This document shows positions 1 through 9,213 of a DNA stretch of 29,528 bases, piece after piece; the stretch's first letter is position 1, and the number at the start of each line of letters is the position of its first letter. Position numbers and translations under genes: made by a program. A model generated the notes under the pieces. That model ran no database searches. It saw only the letters and a list, made by a program, of their open reading frames with translations, and was not told the origin of the DNA. Where the stretch lies: positions 1-29,528 of the forward strand of contig JANNXI010000264.1 in assembly GCA_031409495.1 (NCBI GenBank), read 5' to 3'. Source of the DNA: JANMDR01 sp031409495. Lineage in GTDB: Bacteria > Pseudomonadota > Gammaproteobacteria > Burkholderiales > Usitatibacteraceae.

Positions 1-1
1 C

Positions 2-3000
2 GGCAAAGCCGAGCCGCACACCTTGTTTGGTATGATCCGCAATACCCACAAATTGCATCCACAAGGCACGGTAGTGGCCTATTCTGACAATTGCGCAGTT
101 ATTGAAGGGGCGCCAATTGCGCGGTTCTTCAGCCATGCTGGTCAGTTTAATTACAGCCAAGACACCACGCATATTTTGCTCAAAGTTGAAACGCATAATC
201 ACCCAACAGCCATTGCACCTTGGCCGGGTGCTGCTACCGGTAGCGGTGGTGAAATTCGAGATGAAGGTGCTACCGGCATTGGCGCAAAACCAAAAGCAGG
301 GTTGTGCGGCTTCACGGTTTCTAATTTGCATATTCCCAATTTGCGCCAACCTTGGGAGCCGGAAGGCGGCTTGCAAAAGCCCGCGCGCATCGTATCCCCG
401 CTTGAAATTATGATTCAAGGACCATTGGGTGCAGCGGCGTTTAATAATGAATTTGGGCGCATCAATTTAACGGGCTATTTCCGTACCTATGAGCAGCACG
501 GTTTCGGGTATCACAAGCCCATTATGATCGCCGGCGGCTTGGGTAATATTTCGGCGCAACACACACATAAAAAAATGTTGCCGGTAGGCACATTGCTCAT
601 CGTGCTCGGTGGCCCTGCCATGCGCATTGGTGTAGGTGGCGGCGCGGCTTCCAGCATGGCTTCAGGCAGTAATTCGGCAGCACTTGATTTTGCATCAGTG
701 CAGCGGGCAAATCCTGAAATGCAGCGTCGTGCGCAAGAAGTGATTGACGCCTGCTGGACGCTGGGTGCGGCAAACCCAATTTTGTCGATTCACGATGTGG
801 GTGCAGGCGGGCTATCCAACGCGCTGCCGGAGCTTGCGCATGGCGGCGGTGCCGGAGCGTTGTTTAATTTGCGCGCTATTCCAAATGATGAGCCAAGCAT
901 GTCGCCACGCGAAGTGTGGAGCAACGAAAGCCAAGAGCGCTATGTGTTGGCAATAGCGCCTGCAAGTTTGCCGCAGTTTGAAGCCATGTGCGTGCGTGAG
1001 CGTTGTCCGTTTGCGGTGCTAGGCGCGGCAACAGAAACGCAGCAATTGCAGGTGCACGATTCCTTTGCGGGTAATTTTCCAGTAGACATGGAAATGGAAA
1101 TTTTGCTGGGTAAACCACCGCGCATGGTGCGCGATGTTGCGCGTGTCGCCCCGCAAATTGCGCCGCTTAATTTGTTAAATGTAGGCTTAGAATCAGCGGC
1201 GGAAATGGTGTTGGCGCTGCCGAGCGTGGCCGATAAATCTTTCCTCATCAACATTGGCGATCGTTCCGTTGGCGGCTTAACAGCGCGTGACCAAATGGTG
1301 GGGCCATGGCAAGTGCCAGTGGCTGATTGCGCTGTGACCTTGATGGGCTTTGATACGCTAAAAGGCGAAGCGATGGCCATGGGCGAACGGCCGCCAATAG
1401 CAGTCATCAACGCGCCTGCGTCTGGGCGCATGGCGGTGGGCGAGGCGCTTACCAATATTGTTGCTGCAGACATCATGGCCATCGGCGACATTAAATTATC
1501 AGCGAACTGGATGGCAGCATGCGGCGTGGCGGGCGAGGACGCAAAACTGTTCGACACCGTGCACGCTGTGGGCATGGAATTGTGCCCAGCGCTGGGCATT
1601 GCCATTCCAGTGGGCAAGGATTCGCTCAGCATGAAAACAAGCTGGGTTCATGACGGTGCTACGCGCGATAACAAGCACGATATCGTGTCGCCTATTTCGT
1701 TAGTTATCTCTGCCTTTGCACCCGTGCGCGATGCGAGCCGTACATTAACGCCACTGCTGCAAAATATTGAAGGCACGGAGTTATTGCTCATTGACTTGGG
1801 CGCAGGTAAATCGCGCTTAGGTGGGTCAGCGTTGGCACAAGTGCTGGCGCAAGTGGGTGACACATCACCTGATTTAGATTCGCCCTCGCAATTTGTGGCG
1901 TTTTTCAATGCCGTGCGCCATTTAGCGCAACACGATTTAATTTTGGCCTACCACGACCGTTCCGACGGTGGCCTATTTGCGACGTTGTGCGAGATGATGT
2001 TTTGCTCGCACAAAGGCGTAAGCATTGTGCTTGACGCGCTTACGTTTAATCCGCGCCAATCGGATGTAGATGACTACGATGTTTCAAAAACCGGTAAAAC
2101 TTTAGCGGCTGATGAAGTGGTGCTGCGCGCTTTATTTAATGAAGAGTTAGGCGCCGTGCTGCAAATAAAGCGTAGCGATCGTGACACCGTGATGCAGTAT
2201 TTGCGTGATGATGGTTTGTCTGTAAACGCCCATTTAATAGGCACCTTGAACCAAACTGACGAGTTTAGAATTATTCGTGGCGGCAAGCCAATTTATGCAC
2301 AGTCGCGCACTACATTGCAGCGCATTTGGAGCCAAACCAGTCATGCGATTCAAACCCTGCGCGATAATCCTGCAACTGCTCTGCAAGAATACGATCGCAT
2401 ATTGGACGCGAAAGATACGGGTCTACATGCAAAGTTAAGCTTTGATGCTACGGCTACGCCGGCTGCGCCATTTATAAATTTAAGCGCAAAGCCCAAAATT
2501 GCCATTCTCCGCGAGCAGGGTGTTAACGGCCAGTTAGAAATGGCCAACGCCTTCTACCATGCGGGTTTTGAAGCGCATGATGTACACATGAGCGATATCA
2601 TTTCAGGTCGCGTAAGCTTAAGCGAATTTAAAGGCTTAGCTGCTTGCGGTGGATTTTCATACGGCGACGTATTAGGTGCTGGCGGCGGCTGGGCAAAATC
2701 TATTTTATTTAACGCGCGCGCACGTGATGAATTTGCGGCATTTTTTAATCGCACCGATACCTTTGCGCTGGGTGTGTGCAATGGCTGCCAAATGATGTCC
2801 AATATCAAATCGCTCATTCCAGGTGCTGAAAACTGGCCGCGTTTTGTGCGTAATTTATCTGAGCAATATGAAGCCCGTACCGTGATGGTCGAAGTCCGGA
2901 AAAGCCCGTCGATACTGCTTGTGGGCATGGAAGGCAGCCGTATGCCGATTGTTACCGCGCACGGGGAAGGCCGCGCAGAATTCGATTCTAAAACCCAGCA

Positions 3001-3256
3001 AGATGCCACCCGTTGGCTTACTGGCATGCATTATGTTGATTACGCTGGGCGGGTAACTGAACGCTTCCCCCAAAACCCGAATGGCTCGCCGCAAGGCGTT
3101 ACCGCCTTCACTACACCAGACGGCCGCGTAACGATTATGATGCCGCACCCTGAGCGGATTACGCGCTCAGTCAACGTGTCGTGGCATCCTAACGATTGGG
3201 CAGCACAAAGCCCGTGGGCGCGGATTTTTGCCAATGCGCGAGTGTGGGTGGGATGA
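2..3256 (+). CDS. purL: Phosphoribosylformylglycinamidine synthase (PurL), 5' end missing
   Basis: Single-chain FGAM synthase of purine biosynthesis: converts FGAR, glutamine and ATP to FGAM in the cytoplasm. The reading frame is already open at base 2 and the visible 1,084 codons lack roughly the first 250 residues of the usual ~1,300, so the TTG at 23 is not a real start. Seen motifs: the synthetase-domain stretch KVETHNHPTAI followed by GAATGSGGEIRDE (bases ~186-270), the repeated AIRS-like domain (VGKDSLSMK near 1610), and a C-terminal class I glutamine amidotransferase domain from about 2497. That domain has the nucleophile Cys in GVCNGCQ (codon 2777-2779) and a catalytic His in PHPER near 3150. 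The stop is TGA at 3254. A 98-bp gap separates it from the next gene. Identity is very secure; only the N-terminus is unseen. Confidence 0.98.
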   Translation, partial: GKAEPHTLFGMIRNTHKLHPQGTVVAYSDNCAVIEGAPIARFFSHAGQFNYSQDTTHILLKVETHNHPTAIAPWPGAATGSGGEIRDEGATGIGAKPKAGLCGFTVSNLHIPNLRQPWEPEGGLQKPARIVSPLEIMIQGPLGAAAFNNEFGRINLTGYFRTYEQHGFGYHKPIMIAGGLGNISAQHTHKKMLPVGTLLIVLGGPAMRIGVGGGAASSMASGSNSAALDFASVQRANPEMQRRAQEVIDACWTLGAANPILSIHDVGAGGLSNALPELAHGGGAGALFNLRAIPNDEPSMSPREVWSNESQERYVLAIAPASLPQFEAMCVRERCPFAVLGAATETQQLQVHDSFAGNFPVDMEMEILLGKPPRMVRDVARVAPQIAPLNLLNVGLESAAEMVLALPSVADKSFLINIGDRSVGGLTARDQMVGPWQVPVADCAVTLMGFDTLKGEAMAMGERPPIAVINAPASGRMAVGEALTNIVAADIMAIGDIKLSANWMAACGVAGEDAKLFDTVHAVGMELCPALGIAIPVGKDSLSMKTSWVHDGATRDNKHDIVSPISLVISAFAPVRDASRTLTPLLQNIEGTELLLIDLGAGKSRLGGSALAQVLAQVGDTSPDLDSPSQFVAFFNAVRHLAQHDLILAYHDRSDGGLFATLCEMMFCSHKGVSIVLDALTFNPRQSDVDDYDVSKTGKTLAADEVVLRALFNEELGAVLQIKRSDRDTVMQYLRDDGLSVNAHLIGTLNQTDEFRIIRGGKPIYAQSRTTLQRIWSQTSHAIQTLRDNPATALQEYDRILDAKDTGLHAKLSFDATATPAAPFINLSAKPKIAILREQGVNGQLEMANAFYHAGFEAHDVHMSDIISGRVSLSEFKGLAACGGFSYGDVLGAGGGWAKSILFNARARDEFAAFFNRTDTFALGVCNGCQMMSNIKSLIPGAENWPRFVRNLSEQYEARTVMVEVRKSPSILLVGMEGSRMPIVTAHGEGRAEFDSKTQQDATRWLTGMHYVDYAGRVTERFPQNPNGSPQGVTAFTTPDGRVTIMMPHPERITRSVNVSWHPNDWAAQSPWARIFANARVWVG

Positions 3257-3354
3257 TGGAAGGCGCGGCCTCCGCGAAATTTAGTGCTTAGGTCGTCACC
3301 TTGAAATAATTTTTAGCTTTAATCTCTTGTTTAGTCTTCGCTATTTAGGCCACT

Positions 3355-5058
3355 ATGAATTCAAATAAATCTTTGTTGTTTTTGAGCCTTGCGCTCGCCA
3401 CTTTGGGGTTGGCTGGCTGCCAACAAATGGCCAAGCCGGTCGCGCCCGCGGTCGTTGCGCCATTAGCCCCGGTAAAAGTAAAAATCATCGCGTTTAATGA
3501 CTTTCACGGTAATTTGCGCACCCCCGCTAGCCGTGTGCCCATCGTTGACCCAACAGCGCCCAATGGTTTTCGCATGGAAGTAGCGGGCGGCGTTGAGCAG
3601 TTTTCAGCACTAGTAAAAACACTAAAAGCAAAAAATCCAAACAACGCGGTAGTGACGGCGGGCGACATGATTGGCGCCACGCCGTTATTGTCATCGCTAT
3701 TTAATGACGAGCCAACCATTGAGGCTATGAATTTAGTAGGCGTAGATTTTCATGCGGTGGGGAACCATGAGTTTGACTACGGTATCGCCCATTTAAAGCG
3801 CTTGGTAAACGGTGGCTGCAAGCCCGATAAATCCGGCAAGCCGGATTGCCAAGGCCGCGCACCGTACTTAGGGGCTAAATTCCAGTTTTTAGCGGCAAAT
3901 GTGGATGAAACCGCAACCGGTAAAACGCTGTTTCCTGCCTACGCCATCAGAGAATTTGACGGCGTGAAGGTGGGCTTTATTGGCTTAGTCACCAAAACTA
4001 CGCCAACAATTGTGCGCCCCGGCGGCACTGCTGGCGTGGTGTTTCAAGACGAAGCCACCGCCGCTAACGCCGCTATTGTCCAGCTGCGCAAGCAAGGCGT
4101 CGAAGCGTTTGTCGTGATGATCCATGAGGGCGGTGAGCAAACCGGCGGCATCAACGAGTGCGTGAATTTTAAAGGCAGTCTGCTACCGATATTGGACCAA
4201 TTTGATCCGGCCTTAAACGTGGTCGTTAGCGCGCATTCGCATCGCTATCATGTCTGTGAGCGCGCGGGCAGGTTGGTCACAAGCGCGGGCAGCAACGGCA
4301 CCTTGCTAACTGAAATTGATTTAACGCTTGATAGAGCCACCGGCAAAATAATCACCAAACAAGCGCTAAATTTAGTCGTACCGCCAGCGGGTGAGAAAGA
4401 CCCAGCGCTCACTGAACTGATTCGACGTTACTCGGTAGATGCCGAGCCGCTAGAAAATCGTATTGTGGGAAAAGTAGCCAAGGAACTATCAATGGTAACC
4501 AATTCCGTAGGCGAATCACAACTGGGTAATTTGGTTGCAGATGCTCATTTGGCGGGCACCTCCAGCCCTGATACCGGTGGTGCGGTGATTGCGTTTAATA
4601 ACCCTGGCAGCTTGCGCGCACCGATTATTCCCAATGCCAACGGCGAAGTAAAGTACGGTGACCTGTTCCGCCTGCAACCTTTTGGTAACGAAATTATCAT
4701 TATGACGCTCTCAGGTAACCAGATTAAAACACTCCTAGAACAACAATTTGGCGAAGATCGGCAACGCATCATGGGTGTGTCCACTGGCTTTAGCTACACC
4801 TATGATGTTAAGCGCGCGAAGGGCGATCGTGTTTTGACTGAAACCATGAAACTAAACGGTGCCGCCATCGGCGCTGAACTGCAATATCGCGTTGCTGCCA
4901 ATAGCTTTTTAGCGGGTGGCTCAGAAGGCATGCTGGGTTTTCGCGATGGCACCGATCGCCAAGTGGGGTTGCTTGATTTAGAAGCGGTCGTCGCGTTTTT
5001 AACTGCTAACTCACCCTACACACCGCCGATGGTGGGGCGGATTGCGCGGTCGAATTAA
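3355..5058 (+). CDS. Lipoprotein bifunctional metallophosphatase / 5'-nucleotidase (UshA family)
   Basis: Probable membrane-anchored periplasmic nucleotidase that dephosphorylates nucleotides (and perhaps 2',3'-cyclic nucleotides) for uptake. Residues 7-22 form a lipoprotein signal ending in LAGC, so Cys22 would be lipidated. The calcineurin-like metallophosphatase domain shows NDFHG (Asp49, His51), AGDMIG (Asp104), GNHEFDYG (Asn137, His138) and the late histidine motif SAHSHRYH. A C-terminal 5'-nucleotidase domain follows, with VGESQLGNLVADA, NNPGSLRAPI and YGDLFRLQPFGNEI. Its 567 residues match the family length. The start at ATG 3355 is chosen because the signal peptide follows at once; the upstream Shine-Dalgarno is weak (TTTAGG). 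It stands alone, convergent with the minus-strand gene at 5131, with a palindromic repeat between. Family assignment is firm; the exact substrate is not determined. Confidence 0.93.
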   Translation: MNSNKSLLFLSLALATLGLAGCQQMAKPVAPAVVAPLAPVKVKIIAFNDFHGNLRTPASRVPIVDPTAPNGFRMEVAGGVEQFSALVKTLKAKNPNNAVVTAGDMIGATPLLSSLFNDEPTIEAMNLVGVDFHAVGNHEFDYGIAHLKRLVNGGCKPDKSGKPDCQGRAPYLGAKFQFLAANVDETATGKTLFPAYAIREFDGVKVGFIGLVTKTTPTIVRPGGTAGVVFQDEATAANAAIVQLRKQGVEAFVVMIHEGGEQTGGINECVNFKGSLLPILDQFDPALNVVVSAHSHRYHVCERAGRLVTSAGSNGTLLTEIDLTLDRATGKIITKQALNLVVPPAGEKDPALTELIRRYSVDAEPLENRIVGKVAKELSMVTNSVGESQLGNLVADAHLAGTSSPDTGGAVIAFNNPGSLRAPIIPNANGEVKYGDLFRLQPFGNEIIIMTLSGNQIKTLLEQQFGEDRQRIMGVSTGFSYTYDVKRAKGDRVLTETMKLNGAAIGAELQYRVAANSFLAGGSEGMLGFRDGTDRQVGLLDLEAVVAFLTANSPYTPPMVGRIARSN

Positions 5059-5080
5059 ACCCACTTTTTTGCGTTAAATA

Positions 5081-5121
5081 AATGCCTGTAGATGCCCTAT
5101 ATTAGGGAATCTTCAGGCATT
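5081..5121. repeat. Dispersed palindrome, copy 1 (between convergent genes)
   Basis: Two 19-nt arms, AATGCCTGTAGATGCCCTA and TAGGGAATCTTCAGGCATT, around the centre TAT; two arm positions do not pair. It lies between the stops of the nucleotidase (plus) and the secreted protein (minus) and is followed by five Ts on the plus strand, so it may also end transcription. Its right arm shares the ATTCCC variant with the left arm of copy 2, which suggests these two are closer relatives in opposite orientation. Confidence 0.9.
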
Positions 5122-5130
5122 TTTCTGCGG

Positions 5131-5955
5131 TTAAAACGGCTGACGCTGTAACTCCAACTTACCGGTTACACCATTTAAGCTATACGTCATTGTTACGGCC
5201 TGATTAGAATGAAACTTAAAACCCGCCTCGCCTACGGCCGATCGTTTAATTTGGGCGCCGTTAAAGGTTGCGCCATCAAATTTCCCGTCACTGGTTTCAT
5301 ATAAGGTGGTGGTGCAGACGTTTCCGTTAAACCCACCACTCGTTATACCCATGTCGCACCGATCACCCGCATACCATTTTTGGCGGCCGTCCTTATCATA
5401 GGTAAACCAACCAATAAACGCGATGTTGCTTGGGCTATTCTGCGTAAAAAATACCCCTTGCCCATCTGTAGCTTGGTTCCACCATAGCCCTGTGTAACTG
5501 GTAGCTAAAATAGGAATAGGGTCGGGTGCCATGACGTTGATTAGGGTGGTACCAATGTTGGTGTTTACGCAGTTTGGGGGAGATGGTTTTAAAGAAAAAG
5601 CGGACGACAGTCGCACAGAAAGTGTTTTCAGGCCGCTGGTGTTGAGCCCGTTAACAGCGACGTTAAATTTCTCATAAAGTATCGGTGTTGACCTCACGTT
5701 GATTCCTCTGGCTATCACTACATTGTCAGCTTGAATTTCGTACTCATACGAAACTGGTTGAGGCACTATCGGCACGGATACGATTGGGTACACCGCCTGA
5801 CTGTCGCCGGTGAAAAATTCCACCATGACTGTTTCACCAATTCGCACCCTATCCTTGTCGGTCGTTACCCTCACGTTACAGCTAACTGTTTGAGAATGCG
5901 CCAGTGTGCTCAGCATGCACATAACAAGCGATAAACCTGATTTCATGAGATTCAT
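5131..5955 (-). CDS. Secreted protein with GLWWN-type beta-rich domain, function unknown
   Basis: 274 residues with a signal peptide at about 1-21 (cleavage near AHS-Q). The middle, residues ~25-125, looks like a beta-sandwich of short alternating strands. The C-terminal half begins with GLWWNQATDGQGVFF and continues with IGWFTYDKDGRQKWY; this is the 'GLWWNP..SGWG' repeat type found in many secreted proteins of Beta- and Gammaproteobacteria. Four or more cysteines suggest disulphides. ATG at 5955 has a good Shine-Dalgarno (GAGGAAAAATC before it) and starts only 16 bp after the stop of the upstream protease gene, so the two are likely one transcript. No enzymatic motif was seen. It could be a surface adhesin-like or protease-partner protein, but that is inference. 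Confidence 0.8.
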   Translation of the reverse strand: MNLMKSGLSLVMCMLSTLAHSQTVSCNVRVTTDKDRVRIGETVMVEFFTGDSQAVYPIVSVPIVPQPVSYEYEIQADNVVIARGINVRSTPILYEKFNVAVNGLNTSGLKTLSVRLSSAFSLKPSPPNCVNTNIGTTLINVMAPDPIPILATSYTGLWWNQATDGQGVFFTQNSPSNIAFIGWFTYDKDGRQKWYAGDRCDMGITSGGFNGNVCTTTLYETSDGKFDGATFNGAQIKRSAVGEAGFKFHSNQAVTMTYSLNGVTGKLELQRQPF

Positions 5956-5971
5956 GATTTTTCCTCGAAAG

Positions 5972-8413
5972 TTAAAATTTACATTGGTTGGGGCCGTTGG
6001 TCGCGGCGTTTATGGGTACAACATAACCAACAATGCCATCGTCAATTGCCGCGCCTACCCCAATCCAATAGTTCTTTTCAAATGCATCAGTAGTGAAGAA
6101 GTGGTAGAACGTCCCTGGGAAATATATTCTGTACAGGGGAACTAAATTAGTCGCCGGTGTAGGCGAAACAAACCCCATAACACCTTCATAAATCCAGCCC
6201 CCAGCGATTAGATTGTTCTTTTCGACTACAGATGATGTTAAAAGATGCTTGTTAGTATTTGGGTTAAGCAAACGAAACAACTGAACGCCTGTGCCAGCAT
6301 AACTATTACCAGTGTATAAGTCTGGTGTGGCGAACAACTTGTAGCCAAGACCTTCACACGTCCAGCCGTAAACATCGCGCAAAATGTTTCGCTCATTTTC
6401 ATCCTGCGTAAAAAAATGTCTATAAGTGGTGGGGCTATAAAGTCGGTAAGTACGTACCCAGCCCATTGCCGCTTCTTTGCCGTTGCTGTGGCTGTCGGCG
6501 TCATAGTCAGCAAAATAATGACTGATTGCGGTTTCTAAGTTTGGACCTTTGCCAATGGGTTTGCCGGCAACATCTGAGGTCTGCGCATAACCCGTTTTCT
6601 TGAAAATGTTTAATAATGGTTGCGGCCTAACAAAATTAGGAACTGCAGATGAATTGTTTATAGGAAACGTATTTTTATGAATACCCTGCAGGGACAGTAG
6701 CGCGCCCATTACAATTGGGGCAGCGCTTGATGTCCCATCAAACCTTTGCGTATAACAAACGTCTTCAGAGCTTGGGGAGGCCGCAGCAGAGGCTGGAGGC
6801 CAAACGAATTCATTCGCTGAAAATGGGTTTGCACCCGGAAGCGTTGAAACGCCATTTACACTGCAGTACACGTTTCCAAAGTTGCCAGGCGTGCGAGACA
6901 CGCTAGTAGTAACCACATTCTCGCCCTGCCCGAACAAATCAACACGTGAGCCGAAGTTGGTAAAATAGGAGGGCTGCGCATTGGTTTGATTCCGTGCGCC
7001 AATCATGATTGCTCCGCTCGTTTGTCCGGGGATCACGCCATCAATATTTTGCGCCCCGTTGCCTGCTGGCTCAATGACGATTAAACCATTTGCGGATGCG
7101 ACTTGAATTGCGTTGTAAACCACACTATCACTTTCAACTGGCCAAAACACGTTCTGTGCTGGTGACAGTGATAGCTCCATCAAAATGGCGTCTCCGCGAC
7201 TCAATCCCGACAAAATTCCATAGGTTAAGGTATTAACTAACATTGAAGGATATCCCTGATATACGCTGGTGTATCCCCATTGCGCTGCGGGAATGATACC
7301 CTTTACGCCAAACCCGTTATGCTGGCCGATTAGGGTGCCTACAACACCCGTGCCGTGGTATCTATACCCCCGACCGACCCCGGGTGCCCCACCGGTTTGC
7401 CCAAGTATTCCGCTGTTAGCGACTCCTGTCGGCTTCAAATCCTCATGGTTTAAGTTCCAGTCAAATTCAACATCGATGAATTTCGTTCCCTCCCCCTTAC
7501 CACCCGCAAAATTCCAAGCATATGTTGCGCCAATGCCACGATAATTGGACGGAGTTCCATTTGGGAAATATTCTACTGGCTGCAAATACGTTGGCAGGTA
7601 ACTGAAGTCTGGTGTGCTGGAAAAAACCAAGCTTTGTTCGCGCGGCGCATTCTTGGCTGGCAGCGACGGCACCGACGGTATGCTGATTGGCGCGGCTAAC
7701 TCCACGGCATCGTTCGCATTGAGTGCGTTGATGGCGCTCATGGTCGCTTCGCGGCCGAGCTTTTCCGGCAGCACAACCGTGAAATAGGTGGACATATCCG
7801 CTAACGGCACGGGCGAATAGTTGTCTAGCCGCGCCAATTCTGCATCATGTTCTGTTTGGGGTTTTGTTACCAACGGAATTATTTTTATATCCCCAAAGCC
7901 GAACAGCAGGCTTTCAATTTGGCGGCTCGCATCGCGCTTTGCAGCGTCATTTAGCTTTGCCATGCCACGACGCAAATCAGCACTGGGAAGTGATTTTTCG
8001 CTTAAATTAAACTGTTTGCCGTCGTAGGCAACACGAATGCCATCTTTGAATTTAAGCATTACCATGTTTGGAATATGCGCTTCGGTGATGACGGTGGCGA
8101 AAGGCTTTTTCGTCTCTTCGCGCCCTTTAAAGGTTGCACCTAGTGGAAATTTTTCAAATTTTGTGCCGTCAATATTTGGGTTGTAGTTGAACCACGGTAG
8201 GCCGCTCGCATTCACTTTGCTATTTGGTTTGGTGTCAGTTTGGGCAAGCGTGTTGCCAGCGCAGAGCAAACAGCTTGCTACGGCAAATGCCAAGGGGGAT
8301 AACTTGCTAGTAGGTAGGGCGGAAACGGGTCGAAAGCGGGAGGGGGGGCGAAAGGCGACATAGCAGTTTTCCAAGAGTAGACAAAGAGTAGCATGCGTTT
8401 TCGTAAACAACAT
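5972..8413 (-). CDS. Secreted S8 (subtilisin-like) serine peptidase with C-terminal DUF5648 domain
   Basis: Subtilase with the three catalytic blocks: FIDVEFDW (Asp314), YHGTGVVGT (His353) and DGTSSAAP (Ser562), plus an EPAGNG segment consistent with the oxyanion Asn. Residues ~653-805 hold three related units with HFFT, HLLT and HFFT cores, the signature of DUF5648, a putative beta-rich binding module. A hydrophobic signal peptide sits at about residues 36-58 (ending NTLAQ), which is unusually far from the ATG at 8413. Either it has an extended signal region or translation starts later, for example at the TTG codon in LLLEN; no in-frame ATG lies between. Residues ~60-280 form a long N-terminal region that may act as a propeptide. 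Likely cotranscribed with the secreted protein at 5131-5955. Substrates are unknown. Confidence 0.9.
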   Translation of the reverse strand: MLFTKTHATLCLLLENCYVAFRPPSRFRPVSALPTSKLSPLAFAVASCLLCAGNTLAQTDTKPNSKVNASGLPWFNYNPNIDGTKFEKFPLGATFKGREETKKPFATVITEAHIPNMVMLKFKDGIRVAYDGKQFNLSEKSLPSADLRRGMAKLNDAAKRDASRQIESLLFGFGDIKIIPLVTKPQTEHDAELARLDNYSPVPLADMSTYFTVVLPEKLGREATMSAINALNANDAVELAAPISIPSVPSLPAKNAPREQSLVFSSTPDFSYLPTYLQPVEYFPNGTPSNYRGIGATYAWNFAGGKGEGTKFIDVEFDWNLNHEDLKPTGVANSGILGQTGGAPGVGRGYRYHGTGVVGTLIGQHNGFGVKGIIPAAQWGYTSVYQGYPSMLVNTLTYGILSGLSRGDAILMELSLSPAQNVFWPVESDSVVYNAIQVASANGLIVIEPAGNGAQNIDGVIPGQTSGAIMIGARNQTNAQPSYFTNFGSRVDLFGQGENVVTTSVSRTPGNFGNVYCSVNGVSTLPGANPFSANEFVWPPASAAASPSSEDVCYTQRFDGTSSAAPIVMGALLSLQGIHKNTFPINNSSAVPNFVRPQPLLNIFKKTGYAQTSDVAGKPIGKGPNLETAISHYFADYDADSHSNGKEAAMGWVRTYRLYSPTTYRHFFTQDENERNILRDVYGWTCEGLGYKLFATPDLYTGNSYAGTGVQLFRLLNPNTNKHLLTSSVVEKNNLIAGGWIYEGVMGFVSPTPATNLVPLYRIYFPGTFYHFFTTDAFEKNYWIGVGAAIDDGIVGYVVPINAATNGPNQCKF

Positions 8414-8746
8414 GCTATTCGATGGTAACAGGTTATTTACTTCTATTTACAATGCGGCACTATAAATTTGCACTTGTAGTCAAAGATACACTTATGTGTG
8501 CGTTGTTCAAGACTACACCTTCGATGAAATAGACCCGAAATAGTTGGATTAGTTCGCTACTCGTTTGCGCTGCCGTTTTTCTGGAATTAGCTCGCATGGC
8601 GCAACGCGTGCAACCCACTGCGCGATGTGCTTTCGGTTTCACCCTCGGGCGTCTCGCTGATGCGGATTTAACCTATTGGCTTGGCTTGGCTTGCGCCGCT
8701 GCTTTTGTCGGTCGGGTTGTTTGGCCAAGATTGAGATGTAGCGGTG

Positions 8747-8785
8747 ATGCCTGAAGATTCCCTATTTTAGGGCATCTTCAGGCAT
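8747..8785. repeat. Dispersed palindrome, copy 2
   Basis: Arms ATGCCTGAAGATTCCCTA and TAGGGCATCTTCAGGCAT (18 nt each) around TTT, with one non-pairing position. Its centre is TTT, where copies 4-7 have AAA, so it sits in the opposite orientation. It lies in the region between the divergent protease and receptor genes and has no T-run typical of a terminator. Confidence 0.92.
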
Positions 8786-8872
8786 TGCTTATCACATTTT
8801 TAATGTGCCGGAAGCGGTACTACTTCGTTCTCACGGCTAGCGGGTGTGAGTGGGCATTACTGAAAAGCCGTT

Positions 8873-8977
8873 TTAGGCCACAGGCCAATTTGGTGTGGGC
8901 TGCGCCCGCTGCAGTGCCCTCCAAACCCTGCGCTCGCCAAAATCTGTTGCGCTGCAGCAACAAATTTTTTGTGTCAT
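8873..8977 (-). CDS. Possible small ORF (34 aa), unknown
   Basis: ATG at 8977 on the minus strand is preceded by CAGGAG at a 7-nt spacing, one of the best ribosome sites in the window. The frame runs 34 codons to TAA and begins MTQKICCCSATDFGERR, with three consecutive cysteines and a C-terminal half rich in Arg, Gln and Pro. No family recognised. It could be a leader or small peptide, or an accidental match in unused DNA; only the ribosome site argues for it. Confidence 0.2.
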   Translation of the reverse strand: MTQKICCCSATDFGERRVWRALQRAQPTPNWPVA

Positions 8978-9213
8978 TTTGAAACTCCTGCATTACCACG
9001 CTAGTTTTTACTTTACTAGTTGTTGCTAAGCCATTGTTCTGGCTAGGGTTTCTCTATGTTCTAGATTCTTTACTCCAGCATTTGTGTTCCCTAGTAGTCT
9101 TTGTTCCGTCATAATCATGGGGTACAAAGACAGGTTACAGGCAGATGGTACGGATCGACGTCCAATTGCTTAAATCTAATCTTCATTTTTCCCAACCAAG
9201 GACAATCATTTCC

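Larger units (their letters stand above)
8414..9213. other. Gene-poor 800-bp region between divergent units
   Basis: No convincing protein gene. It holds palindrome copy 2 (8747-8785), a short hairpin with arms CACATT / AATGTG at 8793-8807, and a possible 34-codon minus-strand ORF with a strong ribosome site (8873-8977). The last ~200 bp must contain the promoter and leader of the TonB receptor gene, but no -35/-10 pair stands out clearly. A tandem TTGGC iteration lies near 8680. Confidence 0.6.

Noticed and set aside
940..1632. 230-residue minus-strand open frame opposite purL
   Set aside because: It lies fully within the secure purL coding sequence, has no ribosome site or recognisable motif, and is a by-product of codon bias on the other strand.
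8596..8754. Possible 52-codon plus-strand ORF with a hydrophobic stretch (YWLGLACAAAFVGRVVW)
   Set aside because: It resembles a sorting-signal tail but has no ribosome site, no known motif ahead of the hydrophobic stretch, and runs into palindrome copy 2.
9145..9213. ATG at 9145 as start of the TonB receptor
   Set aside because: It would place 23 non-signal residues before the signal peptide; ATG 9214 with AAGGA upstream fits better.
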